Part shown: piece by piece, positions 46,306 to 57,426 of the stretch
How the letters are laid out: each line of letters opens with the position of its first letter
How positions within the stretch are numbered: the first letter of the stretch is position 1
DNA from: Ramicandelaber brevisporus
Taxonomy: Eukaryota > Kickxellomycota > Ramicandelaberales > Ramicandelaberaceae
Length of the DNA: 61,830 nucleotides
Direction: 5' to 3'
Assembly: GCA_025201865.1 (NCBI GenBank)
Contig: MU602683.1
Location: forward strand, 1-61,830
The notes under the pieces: model-generated
The model's database searches: none
Seen by the model: the letters and a program-made list of their open reading frames with translations, nothing else
Told to the model about the DNA's origin: nothing
Position numbers and translations under genes: made by a program

Positions 46306-49301
46306 TCATTCGAAAAGCTCGCCTTCTTCGGCCTCATCATCATCACCATCATCAAACGATGCAGCATTAATTGGCGGCTTGGCAAGGGTGGACTGAGCAG
46401 TTGTTGGAATGGCACCATGTCTCCGAATGACAGTCGAAGCAGCCGATGCAGAGTAGCTCATCATTGGTCGCGCAGGCGGCACGGCAGCTGATGGTCCAGA
46501 CTTTGATGAGACTGGATGAGCAGCTCCACCACCACCACCAACACCTCCGCTTGCTCCACCATTGGCACTTGCACCACCAGCTCGTAATTTCTGTTGCTGC
46601 TGCTGTTGTTGCTGCTGCTGTTGAAGCTGAGCTCTGGTTGGTGGCATGATGATTGCAGTAGTTGATAGAGACTGCACCAAGGCTCTGATGGATGGCGATC
46701 CTTCGAATAAAAGCTGATACTCTGCACGGCGCTCCTTCTCGACGACGTTCCACTCGTAACCACGCAAACCATCTTCAAATATCTGCATCACTTGACGACG
46801 ATGGTTCTCCTGCAGCATTGATGATGTTGGTGAAGGCGGCAGCTCCATATCAAGCGGTTTGTCCAAGAGTGACAAATCGATAACCTCAGGAACTGGCTTG
46901 GCAGGAAGCCTTGGCTGAGCCGGTACAACTGACTCTGGCTGTGGCTGTGCAGCTGGAGCTGGTGGTGGAGCAGCACTGCCTTCACGACTCATTGGTGCTG
47001 CAGAGAGACGAGACATTGCAGATTCAATGAGCTTGGATGGACCCTTTGCCGTGGCTGATGGTGCAGCAGCAGTGGCGGCGACTGGTGTGCTACGATTGGA
47101 GTCGGACATAAACTGGTGAGCCCATGCCTCAGCATCAACCTCTTCAAGATTTTTGCCAGGCTCAGACTGTTGGACCGGGGGTTTGGCAGTAAGCAGAGCG
47201 GCTGTGGCTGTAACATCTGTTGTTCAGTGAACAAACATCAAACATCAAAAAATCAAACACCAAGGTTATTGAATGGAAAATGTCAGTCAGTAAACTTAGT
47301 ATTTGCAAAGTCATTGATGAATATAAGAGTTTTGGGTCAATAGTCAATCATGTATACTTTGCAAAATACGTTACCTTTGATGGTTGAGGTGATGGAAGGT
47401 CGAGTTGGCGTCTTATGAGCAGAGCCAGATGGAGTTCCTGAGCGTAGTGCTGCGAGAGCTGGTGGCTGAGGCCTGGCTGCAGGAGGTCGTGGCTGTTGCT
47501 GTTGGTGCTGCTGTGACTGCCTCTGTTGAGTAATGTTAGATGACCTAGATGAAGATAATGACGCAGCAGGAATGTGCAAGTTGACATCGTCTTTTGTAGA
47601 CTGAGGTCTATTACGAGGTTTGACAGGTGCGGCTGTACCAGTGGCTGTGACTGTAGCTGTAGCAGTGACTGTAGACGCGGCAGCGACTGCGGCTGATGTT
47701 GCCGGTCTCTTTGGAGGAGATGGACCAGCAGCATTAGCCATTTGAGGCAGAGGTTCATTTAGAATGTGGCAGTACATTATCCACAGTTCTTCATTGGTAG
47801 TTTGCTCAATATCAAAATCGACATCGCCATCTTTTCCAATAAAGCGAGGCAGTTTCTCTCTAAAGAAGTCAATTAATATTCCCATGTGTTCTTCGGTTGT
47901 GTTTTGTAATTTATCAATAAGAATCCTCCTCTTCTCTTCTGGAAATGGCGGGTATACCACTACTACTCCTGCTAATGCTGACTGATCTCCATCATGAGCT
48001 CGTTTACGCTGAATTGGAGCAGGCATTGATGTATCTGGTTTTGATGGTCGACGAGACTGGACTGCAGATGAGGTGGCTGAGGTGGCTGATGTGGCTGATG
48101 TGGAGTTTGGTCTGTTTGGCTGTAAATTGGCCTGGAGAGCTTGGACTTTATTGGCAATTGCATCGACTTGTGACTGAATGTGACTATCTGGCGGTCGGTA
48201 TCTGCCTCCTTTATTTGGCACTCCAGCGGGTGCTGCATTGCTTGGTTTTGCAGTATTACTTCCATGCTGACTTGGTCCTTTGGCACTTGCAATTGGCCTG
48301 CTTGATGGACCAGTTCCACCACTTGCCTGTGCTGATGATACAGATTGAGCTGGTTTCTTCTGAGGTAATGCCTTCCATTTTCTGTTAAATAAATCCTCCA
48401 GTTTTCTTCCCATCTCATGAACTGCGTTTCCAGGTGGATTGTAAATAAAGCAGTTGTTGAGCATTAATCTAAAGTCGGCTTCAAACTGAGATGCGTCAGT
48501 GTATTTTCCACGTTCCAGCTTCTTTCTAATTGTGCCAATGTCCATTGGATGTTTAACAGCGAGTGGATAATCTGGAATATTAAGTGCCTTCCAATCTACT
48601 GGTTCATAAAATGGATATGCAAATTCTTGATATTGATTCTTGGTAACTTCTCGAATCAATGCTGCACAGAATTTCAATTGAGCATCTCCTCCTCCACTTG
48701 CATTTGTGGGTCGATTCTTTTGAGTGCTACTGTTGTATCCGCTCTGAAACTGATTTGGATGAGCAGAAGGCACGTAGTCATTGTCCTCATCCGATACTCC
48801 TCTGGAATGTGCTGCTGATCCACTCTTTTTATTAGTGACTGGTTGCTTCTCATTGGAGTTGACCTCATTCAAATCGTCAGGTGGAGGAATATTCTTCATA
48901 TCGCTAGTGAATGCAATTTCCAACTCTTTGGCCATTAGTGAGATTGGTGAATCAGGTCCATTGAATGTATAGCAGTTGTTGAATATTAGCCTTGCATCTC
49001 TGCTGAATGACTCCACTGTTTTGTACCTCTTCGAAGTCAGATTCCTCTCCAATGTGCCCAAATCCATTGGGTGTTTGATAATATCCGGATAGTTGGGAAT
49101 GTTGAATGCAACAATGTCGACTGGTTCTAAAAAGGGTGCTGCGCAGTTGTGCTTCTTCAAGCGACGAACCACATTCAAACAGTGTCGAAGCTGATTCCGT
49201 GACATTCCTCCGACGACAGCAGTTGTCGCAGCTGCAGTGGCAGTAGCAGCTCCTCGAGCGGCGGCAGCAGCAACAGCAGCAGCGGCAGCAGCAGTTGACA
49301 T
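46306..49301 (-). CDS. BDF1: BET protein with two bromodomains and an NET domain, two exons
   Basis: Exon 1: 49301-47375; intron 47374-47217 (158 nt; donor GTAACG, acceptor AACAG); exon 2: 47216-46306. The junction is phase 1 (…TIK|D|VTATAALL…). The spliced protein is 945 aa. It reads acetylated histones and recruits TFIID or other machinery. Bromodomain 1 ~36-135 (FLEPVD…HPMDLGT…NNCYTFN); bromodomain 2 ~207-312 (FYEPVDWKALNIPDYP…HPMDIGT…NNCFIYN), each with the acetyl-lysine Asn. NET domain ~445-525 (FPEEKRRILIDKLQ…DVDFDIEQTTNEELW). Exon 2 supplies the BET C-terminus: EEVDAEAWAHQF, then HRRQVMQIFEDGLRGYEW…ERRAEY, a Gln run and an acidic tail. Unspliced, exon 2 looks like a separate 267-residue gene. 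Confidence 0.9.
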
Positions 49302-49549
49302 CTCGAGGCAACAGCGGAATCAATGTGTAGGAAGCAGGAATGAAAGAAAAGAAAGAAAAAGATGCGAGCGACGATTGAGAGGCAGAAAAACAGCAACAAA
49401 AACAACAACAACGGCAACCCAACCACCACCATTCTACACTTGTGGCTCGGAGCCGTATCATGTCCACGCAACTACCCATCACAACGCCAAAAAAAAAACT
49501 CACCAACTTTTTTTTTCATTCCAGATAATAGTAATAACTACTGAACGTG

Positions 49550-51442
49550 ATGACCAGTCGCGTGGCACAATCTGCTCGAACACGAATGAACCGGTGGCTA
49601 TTCAGAGCTGGCGCTACTGGTTTCATTCTCGGCGGTGCATATGAATACGACAGATACCGCTATGGCTCAGGTTTGTTCCGTACCATTCGCACGCTTGGAG
49701 TTGGCTTAATAGTTACATTGGACTACAAGATCAACTTTCGAGAAGGCTCATCCCAGCAAGAGCTGGATCGCATTCACGATAGATGCGCAAATCTGATATT
49801 AGACACATGTCGCAAGAATGGAGGACTATACATCAAATTTGGACAGGCAATAGCAATGCAATCGGCAGTAATGCCTCCGCAGTATGCAATATTTAGACAG
49901 CTGTATGATGATGCGCCTGCTGTTCCTTTCAAGGATATTGAGCAAGTGTTTAGCGAGGACTTTGGATGTCATCCTGATGCACTCTTTGATGACTTTGAGA
50001 GAGTTCCCATTGCATCTGCATCGATTGCACAGGTTCATTGTGCTAAAATTAAAGGAACTAACGAAAAGGTTGCAGTTAAAGTGCAGAAACTAGCAATCCG
50101 GAAACAGCTGGAATGGGACTTGATGGCCCAAGAATGGACATCCAGGGCTCTGTCGTGGGCATTTGATTTGCCTCTGGCCTGGTCGACTGAATTCACATCT
50201 CAAAGACTGCGCGAAGAAGTGGACTTCATCAAAGAGGGCAGAAACTCTGTGGAAGCTGCTCGTGGAATTGCTGCTGAATCTCGCTTACGATACAGAGCAT
50301 ATGTGCCTCAAGTGCACTGGCAGTTGACAGCGCCGAGAGTGCTCACGGCTGAGTTTATTGATGGAGTTCGACTAACTGACCCGGAGGGTATAGATCGAGC
50401 TGGATTCTCAAAAGCTGAGATCATGGAGACTCTTGTTGATGTATTTGCTCATCAGATATTTGTTGGCGGAACTGTGCATTGTGATCCTCATCCTGGCAAT
50501 GTCATTGTAAGAGTCAATCCCAAACAAGCACCTCTGCTTGACAGACTATTTGGTACATTGCTGACTCCATTTGCTTGGCTGGGATTAGCCTCAAACAGAC
50601 TGAGTGATATTCAACTGGTTATTCTTGATCATGGCTTGTATTTGCATTGCAGTGATTCCTTCCGGCGCCAGTATGCTCACTTGTGGCGAGCCATGTTTAC
50701 TCGCGACATGACCACTCTTGAGCACATCTGCAAAAGCTGGGGCATCGAGGATTACACCCTGTTTGCCTCTGCCACACTGATGCGTCCATTCACCAACTCT
50801 CCTCGCGAAGCTGACCGAGTTTCTGCGCCTCTGCACGAGCGTGTTTCTGGCGGCATACGCATGCCAACCTATGTCAAAACCGAGGAAGATGTGTATGCGA
50901 TGCACATGCGAACCAAGCAGCGTGCTCGTAAATTCCTCGAGCACTCAGAGAGAATCCCGCCTGAAATTGTGTTTATTGGCCGCAATATGAACATTATTCG
51001 AGCACTGAACAAAATGATGGGAAGCCCCGTCAATCGTATTAGAATAATGGGCGATTGGGCTGTGCGTGCCATCGGTGCTGATTGGGATGCATGGACTTCT
51101 GATGCCGCGACTGCCGGCTCTGCTACAACTCAGCGTGATCAATCGCAACTCTCGGCGAAGCGTGATGAAAAGGGTGTCAATGTTGGACATCGTTTGTCGG
51201 CCATGATTGATCAACTAGTGATGCAGATGTTGGATGGAGTGGTGGCCAGATACAACTATATTTGTTTCAAGCTTGTGCTATTGTACATGTCAATGTCATT
51301 TGGTATTCACAATACTCGTCAGTCGTTGTTAGTGTGGTTTACTCGCCGTGACACAAAGACTGGATTCGAAGACGCTTTGGATGAGAGAATGAAGGAAGCG
51401 GTCGAGAAACAGTTTGGCTTCAAGGTTGACTTCGATGCATGA
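49550..51442 (+). CDS. MCP2: ABC1/ADCK-family mitochondrial protein, MCP2-like
   Basis: 630 aa. ABC1 (UbiB) atypical kinase-like protein. Yeast Mcp2 and animal ADCK1 act at the inner mitochondrial membrane in lipid homeostasis. The N-terminus (SARTRMNRWLFRAGATGF) is basic and ends in a hydrophobic stretch, fitting mitochondrial import. Hallmarks: KxGQ motif GGLYIKFGQAIAMQS (~92-105), ASASIAQVH (~154-162, the Ala-rich loop of the family), AVKVQK (~174), HCDPHPGN (~310) and LDHGLYL (~358, the DFG equivalent). A ~60-residue Ala/Ser/Thr-rich segment lies at ~515-545. The ATG at 49550 is used; the GTG before it is not. Divergent from the BET gene (248 bp). Confidence 0.92.
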   Translation: MTSRVAQSARTRMNRWLFRAGATGFILGGAYEYDRYRYGSGLFRTIRTLGVGLIVTLDYKINFREGSSQQELDRIHDRCANLILDTCRKNGGLYIKFGQAIAMQSAVMPPQYAIFRQLYDDAPAVPFKDIEQVFSEDFGCHPDALFDDFERVPIASASIAQVHCAKIKGTNEKVAVKVQKLAIRKQLEWDLMAQEWTSRALSWAFDLPLAWSTEFTSQRLREEVDFIKEGRNSVEAARGIAAESRLRYRAYVPQVHWQLTAPRVLTAEFIDGVRLTDPEGIDRAGFSKAEIMETLVDVFAHQIFVGGTVHCDPHPGNVIVRVNPKQAPLLDRLFGTLLTPFAWLGLASNRLSDIQLVILDHGLYLHCSDSFRRQYAHLWRAMFTRDMTTLEHICKSWGIEDYTLFASATLMRPFTNSPREADRVSAPLHERVSGGIRMPTYVKTEEDVYAMHMRTKQRARKFLEHSERIPPEIVFIGRNMNIIRALNKMMGSPVNRIRIMGDWAVRAIGADWDAWTSDAATAGSATTQRDQSQLSAKRDEKGVNVGHRLSAMIDQLVMQMLDGVVARYNYICFKLVLLYMSMSFGIHNTRQSLLVWFTRRDTKTGFEDALDERMKEAVEKQFGFKVDFDA

Positions 51443-51758
51443 GTGACTTATAAACATTCCTTAATGTATTATTACTACTACAACTACAATTTAGATATAC
51501 TACTTCCTCCCCTCCTTTTAAATCATCACATTATCTTTTAATTATTACACTATTTGATGGCTAAAGGCTGTCCAACAACATTGATAAAACAAAGAAAAGG
51601 TATGGTTTAGACACCGCCAGGTCTTGTGAAGAAACAGCCTCTCGTTAGTGTATCGTTCTATCATCTAAAGGTAGTGGTTACGGTTTTGTTAAAGAGAAAA
51701 TGTTAAAACATAGGCAACATGTCAATACATTGGAAAAAGGAGGGGTTTAGCAAAGTGT
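51443..51758. other. Convergent 3' region, MCP2 / quinone oxidoreductase
   Basis: AT-rich sequence between opposite stop codons, with an attacta repeat near 51470. No gene seen. Confidence 0.6.
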
Positions 51759-52772
51759 TTACAGCTTAGAGACTGATCCTTCTTTGTTGACGACAACTGC
51801 AATTTTGCCGTACGTCTTACGAGCCAGCAGCTCATCAATAGCTGGAACGGTGCTCTCCAATCCGTAAAACACCTTTTCATACACAACTGGCTTGACTTTA
51901 CCGCTATTAACCAGCTCAAAAATGCCCTGCCATGTCGGGTTCAACTTGCCTGGCTCATTCGGCACGTATAACAATCCAGACACGCCAACAACCGAAATGT
52001 TCTTGAGCAGCAAGCGATTCACGGCAATCTTTTCAATCTTGCCAGCAACGAATCCAATAACAAGGAGACGAGCACCGCGTGCCACACATTTTGTCGACAG
52101 CTCCAAAAGACCGATTGGATCATAGACAACATCGACGCCACGGCCGTCGGTGAGGTTGAGGACTTGCTGAGGCCAGTCCTTCTCGCTGTAATCGATGGCA
52201 TGGTCAGCGCCGTTGGCAAGAACAATGCCATGCTTGGACTTGGAGCACGTGGCAATCACCTTGGATGCGCCGAGTGCTTTGGCAATTTGAACGGCAGCCA
52301 GTCCGACACCGCCAGCACCAGCGTGAACCAGCACAGTCTCGCCTGGCTGCAAGTTGGCGCGCTGCACAAGAGCTGCGTAGCTAGTTGGGAATGTGATGAA
52401 CATGCCGGCAGCTTGCTCAAACGTCAGGTTCTCTGGTATCTTCAACACTTGCTCCACATCCGCCACAATGTACTCGGCGTATGCTCCATGCATCGCTGAG
52501 CCAAACACACGGTCGCCTGGCTTGAACAAGTGCGCAACAGAGTGGTCAACCTTCTCGATGATGCCGGCGTATTCGCAGCCGGGACTGAATGGGAATGGCG
52601 GCTTGACTTGATACTTGCCCTCGACCATCAGCTTATCAAAGAAGTTGACACCGACAGCCTGCACTCTGACGAGAACCTGGCCGCTCGATGGCGAGGGAAC
52701 TGGAACGTTGTCCTCGACCTTCATCTCACGGTAGCTGTTGAGCCAGCCATCTCGAACGACAATTGCGCGCAT
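51759..52772 (-). CDS. MDR-family NAD(P)H:quinone oxidoreductase-like protein
   Basis: 337 aa. Medium-chain dehydrogenase/reductase without catalytic zinc. MRAIVVRDGW opens the GroES-like domain; GVNFFDKLMVEGKY and PFPFSPGCEYAGII follow. The Rossmann motif is AGAGGVGLAAVQIAKALGA (151-169), then IATCSKSKHGIVLANGADHAIDY and DVVYDPIGLLELSTKCVARGARLLVIGF. Organisation and length match zeta-crystallin/QOR-type enzymes; human MECR-like or NQOR-like alternatives cannot be excluded. A cytosolic enzyme is likely since no presequence is seen from the ATG at 52772. The frame stays open upstream with low-complexity sequence, which I treat as leader. Confidence 0.88.
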   Translation of the reverse strand: MRAIVVRDGWLNSYREMKVEDNVPVPSPSSGQVLVRVQAVGVNFFDKLMVEGKYQVKPPFPFSPGCEYAGIIEKVDHSVAHLFKPGDRVFGSAMHGAYAEYIVADVEQVLKIPENLTFEQAAGMFITFPTSYAALVQRANLQPGETVLVHAGAGGVGLAAVQIAKALGASKVIATCSKSKHGIVLANGADHAIDYSEKDWPQQVLNLTDGRGVDVVYDPIGLLELSTKCVARGARLLVIGFVAGKIEKIAVNRLLLKNISVVGVSGLLYVPNEPGKLNPTWQGIFELVNSGKVKPVVYEKVFYGLESTVPAIDELLARKTYGKIAVVVNKEGSVSKL

Positions 52773-53353
52773 CTTCTTTCGTGTTTGGTTTCTCTTGCAG
52801 TTTCGAGGAAAGAAAAAGTGAGGAGAGTAGCCAAGAGAGATGCAACAAGCAACAGGCAGCAAGCAACAACAGCAAGCACCAACACGGCGTTTGAAGTAGA
52901 TGTATATAAACCTTTCAAACCGTGAATGTTGCTCGTTCGATGCTCCGAGAGTCCGTGTGGCACATGTGATATCATTAACCACTCGGCGAAATTAACAAAA
53001 CAAGCTTCCCTTCTTCCTTTCCCTTTCCCCCTTCTGTGGCATATACGCCGCATACATCTTCTATGGTAGTTTCGTAAAATAGTGGGGCTTCAAAGTTACA
53101 GACCGTCTTACTCATCACAAAAACTAATAAAAAAGAAGGATACATGGTTCATCATCATCATCATCATAATCATCGTAATCATTCGTATTTCCATTTGACA
53201 TAGTAATCTCCCGTAGTTCCGAACAATAACAACAACAACAATAACAATAATAATAATAGCCAGGTATCCATATACTTTTTTTTACTTCGCTTTTCAAATA
53301 AACAAGACGGTTTTCTTTCCCGATATATCCGCAATGCACTCATGACTGGCCGT
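52773..53353. other. Upstream of the oxidoreductase, and 3' flank of eL39
   Basis: No further gene. A GCA/ACA-rich run (52840-52880) lies in the oxidoreductase leader. Two short repeats (tcatca near 53149-53166; aacaacaataataata near 53223-53258) precede the eL39 stop codon, in its 3'UTR. Confidence 0.5.
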
Positions 53354-53509
53354 TTAGATGCCAATCTTGGTACGGCGCCAGTTGCGGCGCTTGGTGTTGT
53401 AGCGGATCTTGGTGTCGGTCTTCATGCGGAACCAGACTGGGAGCTGGCGGTTCTGGCGCTGCTTCTTGCCGAGAACTTGCTTGGTGCGGAAACTCTTGTT
53501 GGACGGCAT
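53354..53509 (-). CDS. RPL39: Ribosomal protein eL39
   Basis: 51 aa, exactly the family length, in one exon. Lines the exit tunnel of the large subunit. The protein is [16 protein letters not shown], then [13 protein letters not shown] and [18 protein letters not shown], matching the eL39 pattern FR-K…KKQ-QNR-P-W-RMKT…KIRYN-KRR-WRRTK(L/I)G. Nearly a quarter of the residues are Arg and a further share Lys. Very strong C-ending codon bias, as in the eL40 gene. In many fungi the gene has an intron after the start codon; here none is seen inside the coding part, so any intron would be in the leader. Confidence 0.97.
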   Translation of the reverse strand: MPSNKSFRTKQVLGKKQRQNRQLPVWFRMKTDTKIRYNTKRRNWRRTKIGI

Positions 53510-54058
53510 ACTGTACTCTTTTGTTTTTTCAGGCGACTGGGGGGATGAGGCGATCTAAACCTTCTGTCGTTGACAAAGGATGTTGAATCAAAGTTGCGAT
53601 GGTTGCGAGAGGGCGGAAGCTGGGCCGTATGTTAGATCTGCGGCTGTCTGTGGAGCGGTGCAGCACACGGCGCGGATCTGGCGACGCTCACAGGCGGCAA
53701 GCACAGTAAACTCGAATTATTTTTCTCGTCCATTTGTTTGTACACGTGCAGAATTATTTTGCTGAGATGGATGCAATAAATTTAAAACATTTTTACAATT
53801 TAATATATGCCCACACACACACACAAACACACACGAAAGTGGCAAATATATGCGTCCGCCTCAGTCTGATACTGCCATTTGCCTGTGTTCTCTGTGAAGG
53901 GGGACGAAGTGGTGTGCTGGTGTATTATTTTTTATTTTGCACGGCCAACGCACACACACACACCGCATCGCAATCGCAGAACAATAACACCTCCCTCCCC
54001 CCAAAGTTCGGGAAGAAAGAAGAGCAGTTCGTAGAGAGACAGAGAGACAGAGAGAGAC
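53510..54058. other. Divergent promoter: eL39 / large unknown gene
   Basis: 549 bases. A CA-rich run (53811-53835), another at 53951-53961, and GA repeats (gagacagagagac, 54036-54058) right before the ATG at 54059. No gene seen. Confidence 0.5.
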
Positions 54059-54108
54059 ATGGCAGGCGGGAAGAAGAAGAACAAGGGCAAGCAGCAGTCC
54101 CAGTCTTC

Positions 54109-54139
<31 letters not shown>

Positions 54140-57100
54140 GCGACGAAGGGAACGGCGGCATCGTCGAGTTCAGGCATGAGCGCTAGTGTAGCACGTACTG
54201 CATCGCCAGCTCCTTCTTCCTCCTCCTCCGCAAGCGTGTCTGTCAATGTTATAGAACAAACGGGAGAAGAGAGATTGCTGCAGCTTATTCAAACTAGAGC
54301 ATGTCGCCAGTTTACAGCAGGTGGGGATTTGATTGAGCCGGTAGATAGTCCACGCTGGGCACGCTCATGGCCAATTACAATGCTATGGAACAACATGGAA
54401 CTCATTGCATCATCGCCTCGTCCCATTGTACGTCAGCGTGCATTGAGAGAGTGCTTCCTTTTGCTGGAACTGTTGCGCAGATATATTGATCCTTCGCTGT
54501 CATGTGTTGATTTGGGTTTGGGCAAAGGCTCGGGCTGGCGTGAAGCAATGGATGTAGCTGCCTCCCGTACACCGTCCATCGCCGCCAATAACAATAGTAA
54601 CAATAGTAGCAGTAACAATATGGTTCAATTTGGACATCCGTGGCATCAGCTGAAGGTTCCATTGATGAGAATGTACCTAACTACCGATATCGACGAAATC
54701 AACAGTATATTCCAGGAATGCCATCCGTTATTAGGAGTGTTGAATGGAGTGATATTTGCATGCTTCAATCCGTATGATGTATTAGCCAAACCCAACGGGG
54801 CATTGGAGCCCAATAGAGGAGTTGTCATCTATAGCAATGCTAAGCACGACAGTGGACTGACATTGGCTATGGAATCGCTGCATCGACTACAATTGGCAAT
54901 CAATACACCGACCCAGTGGACGTATGATATTATTGAATTCTATCACACCAGAGTGCGCTTATCATTCACTAGGCTATTGCGTGGAACATTTATTGAGATT
55001 TTACATGTCATCCAAACTGCAGCAATGTTAGAACAGCAAGTGAGACGTGCTCAGATATCTGAAATGGCCAAAACTGTCGCTAATATGAAGATAACTGCTC
55101 ACGAACACGTACAGGATTTGCATGCTTTCACTGAATTATTGTATGATGGTCCCCTAGTGAACAGTAGTACTAACATCAGCGGCGGTGGCAGTGGCAGTAG
55201 TAGTGGTGGCGGCAGTAACATCAGCAGTATTCTTGAAAATAGTATCATCAATACAGTGCCCAACCAGATATTAACATGGATTAAAGCATTGCAGAAAACT
55301 CATTCCCAAATATCTAAAATTAGAGCATGGATTAGAGGCAGAACATCATACATGTCATCTGCTCTGGTATTTGCAAAGAGTAAAGCCGAGAAAATGTCAG
55401 TATCTCCTCTGAATGTTCTAGAAACTCTCACTGCCGCACTCCCTCCTGGTTTAAGCCACATCGCCGAAGAAATGGTCAACACTGCAACCGCCATCGCCAA
55501 AGGTGAGACAGTTCCTCCCGTTAAGCCATCTATATCAAACACAGCCACGCCATCATCAACCAACAACAACCAATCAGCATCCAGTACAGTCACCACTACC
55601 ACTCACACTAGCACTAGCACCAACACCAACACTAACACCACTGCAGCAACATCGACATCAGCATTGAAGTCAGCATCAACATCAACAACAGAGCCCAGTG
55701 CACATGAGTCTCATAGATTGATCAATAATGGAGCAGTGTTTCAACTCCGTCGTAGTCAGCGCCAAGAGTATTGCTATCTTGCAGAGATTACACCTGGCAG
55801 ACCAGATATGATTCATTACACAAGTCACTTGCACACACTGTTGTTTAATTTTAGAGACACCAAATTCACTAGGCGTCAGTGCTGGGCTTACATCTCCAAG
55901 TTGACCAACCAGAAGCAAATAATAATGTCGCAGTTCCACGTGTCAATGCGAACTTATGAAATATCTTATAACTCTGATAATGATGTGGCCAAAGTACTTA
56001 GACAGCATGAATCAAGCGGCGATAGAAACGTGCTCATTACGCGTGCTTACCCGGCTGGTTCTCCTGTGCTGGTTGTACAAGTCACTGGCTCTCCAACCAT
56101 CGATCCCGCAAAGATCAAAGGAGCATTACAGTACAAGTTTGGATCATCTGGTAAAGTGCTTGAGATCCGCATTGTGGCTCTACTTCATGCTCCAGAATCT
56201 GAGCCATCCTCTGAACCGCGCATGTCACTCATCTACGCCGTGGTTGAAGTGTCAAAGGCTGCATCATCTGGCGGCATCAATCTGCCAACATCACTGCACA
56301 TTGATGGCATTCCAGTGTTTGTGTTCTCACCCAAGGATTCTACTGCTCAAAAGTACCCCAGCATTGCGCCTGGTCCAAACGTGGGCATTCCGAACTGGAA
56401 TCGTATTATTGGCAAAATGGCTCGCTTGCAAGTTGCAACGTTGATGCGTCCAGAGACTTGGGCTTTCATGGTTCCTTCATCAATTCACGGCAAACGTCAA
56501 TCATCTCCAAAGCAACTTACTAATGGCAGCCCCACGGATGCTACCGCCAATCATGAGCACCACTCATCTTCAGCAACAGCAGCAGCAACAGCAGCAACAG
56601 TTGGATCAGTAGCAGCAGCAGGAGCACTCCAACAGCTGCATCCCGATGTCGCCACTGAGCAGATTGCCACCATTCGCATGATTCTGTCCGCTGTTCAGGC
56701 TGGCAATGGCCCCGACATGTCAGAGCAGGCCATCACCACCGACATGCTGCGTGCCGAGTACGACGACCTGTTTGACTTGTACAACACGCTGACTCTCGCG
56801 TATCCACAAGAGCTGTCTCGCATTGCTACTCTGATGGCTGATGTTGAGCAGTTCATTGAAGTGATGCTCGTGTCGGCCGATTTGGCCAGCGATATTCACT
56901 GGTACCACATTGCCCCAGTCTACATTAACGCAGTTCCGGTTGTTAGCAAGCTGGACTCAATGTACATCACGGTTGTTCTCGAGGCCACCAGCCACGTCAT
57001 TGCGGGCAGTCAGTGGACAATGCCTGAGGCCGACTTCCATAACCTGATTGGTGCCATCAAGAAGTTCTCTGCTGCATTGATGACCTGGCTGCATCTGCTG

Positions 57101-57316
57101 GCTCCATTCCCAAAAATGTCGAATCATCAGACTGTTCCATTCCCATCTGTGAGTCCATCATTTGCGCCATCTGCCAGCATCGGCTCATCCATGCCAGTCA
57201 TTGCTCCAGCTCCAGCCACTCTTGCTTCCAGTGCGACCACCACCACCACTGCCACCACTGTTACGACTGCCGATGCTGCACCTGCCGCAGCCAAGAATGT
57301 CGCCACGCAAGCGTAA
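54059..57316 (+). CDS. Large unrecognised protein with an RRM-like segment
   Basis: 1085 aa; I do not recognise the family. The N-terminus is a basic KKKNKGK plus Ser/Gln-rich stretch (~1-60). Residues ~70-260 (LIQTRACRQFTAGGDLIEPVDSPRWARSWP…) and ~260-490 look helical and folded, with Gly/Ser and Thr/Ser inserts (~370-390, ~480-550). Residues ~661-760 read beta-alpha-beta-beta-alpha-beta: SPVLVVQVTG, DPAKIKGALQYKFGSSG, KVLEIRIVALL, MSLIYAVVEVSKA, IPVFVFSP. That is the order of an RRM, but without clear RNP1/RNP2 aromatics. An Ala-rich spacer and a helical C-terminal region (~860-1020) follow, then Thr/Ala/Pro tail. No signal peptide or membrane helix. A gene-regulation or RNA role is only inference. 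Confidence 0.7.
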
Positions 57317-57426
57317 AAGAAGTTTCATAATTTCTGGTTATTAGTATTATTGTTTTAAACATCAATTACTCTCTTGAAGTATGCCAAAGCTCAAAGTTAG
57401 AATTGTTTAAAAGTAAAAGATAGAAA

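Noticed and set aside
46306-47109. Separate 267-residue gene starting MSDSNRS
   Set aside because: Splicing to the upstream bromodomain exon keeps frame and supplies the expected BET C-terminus.
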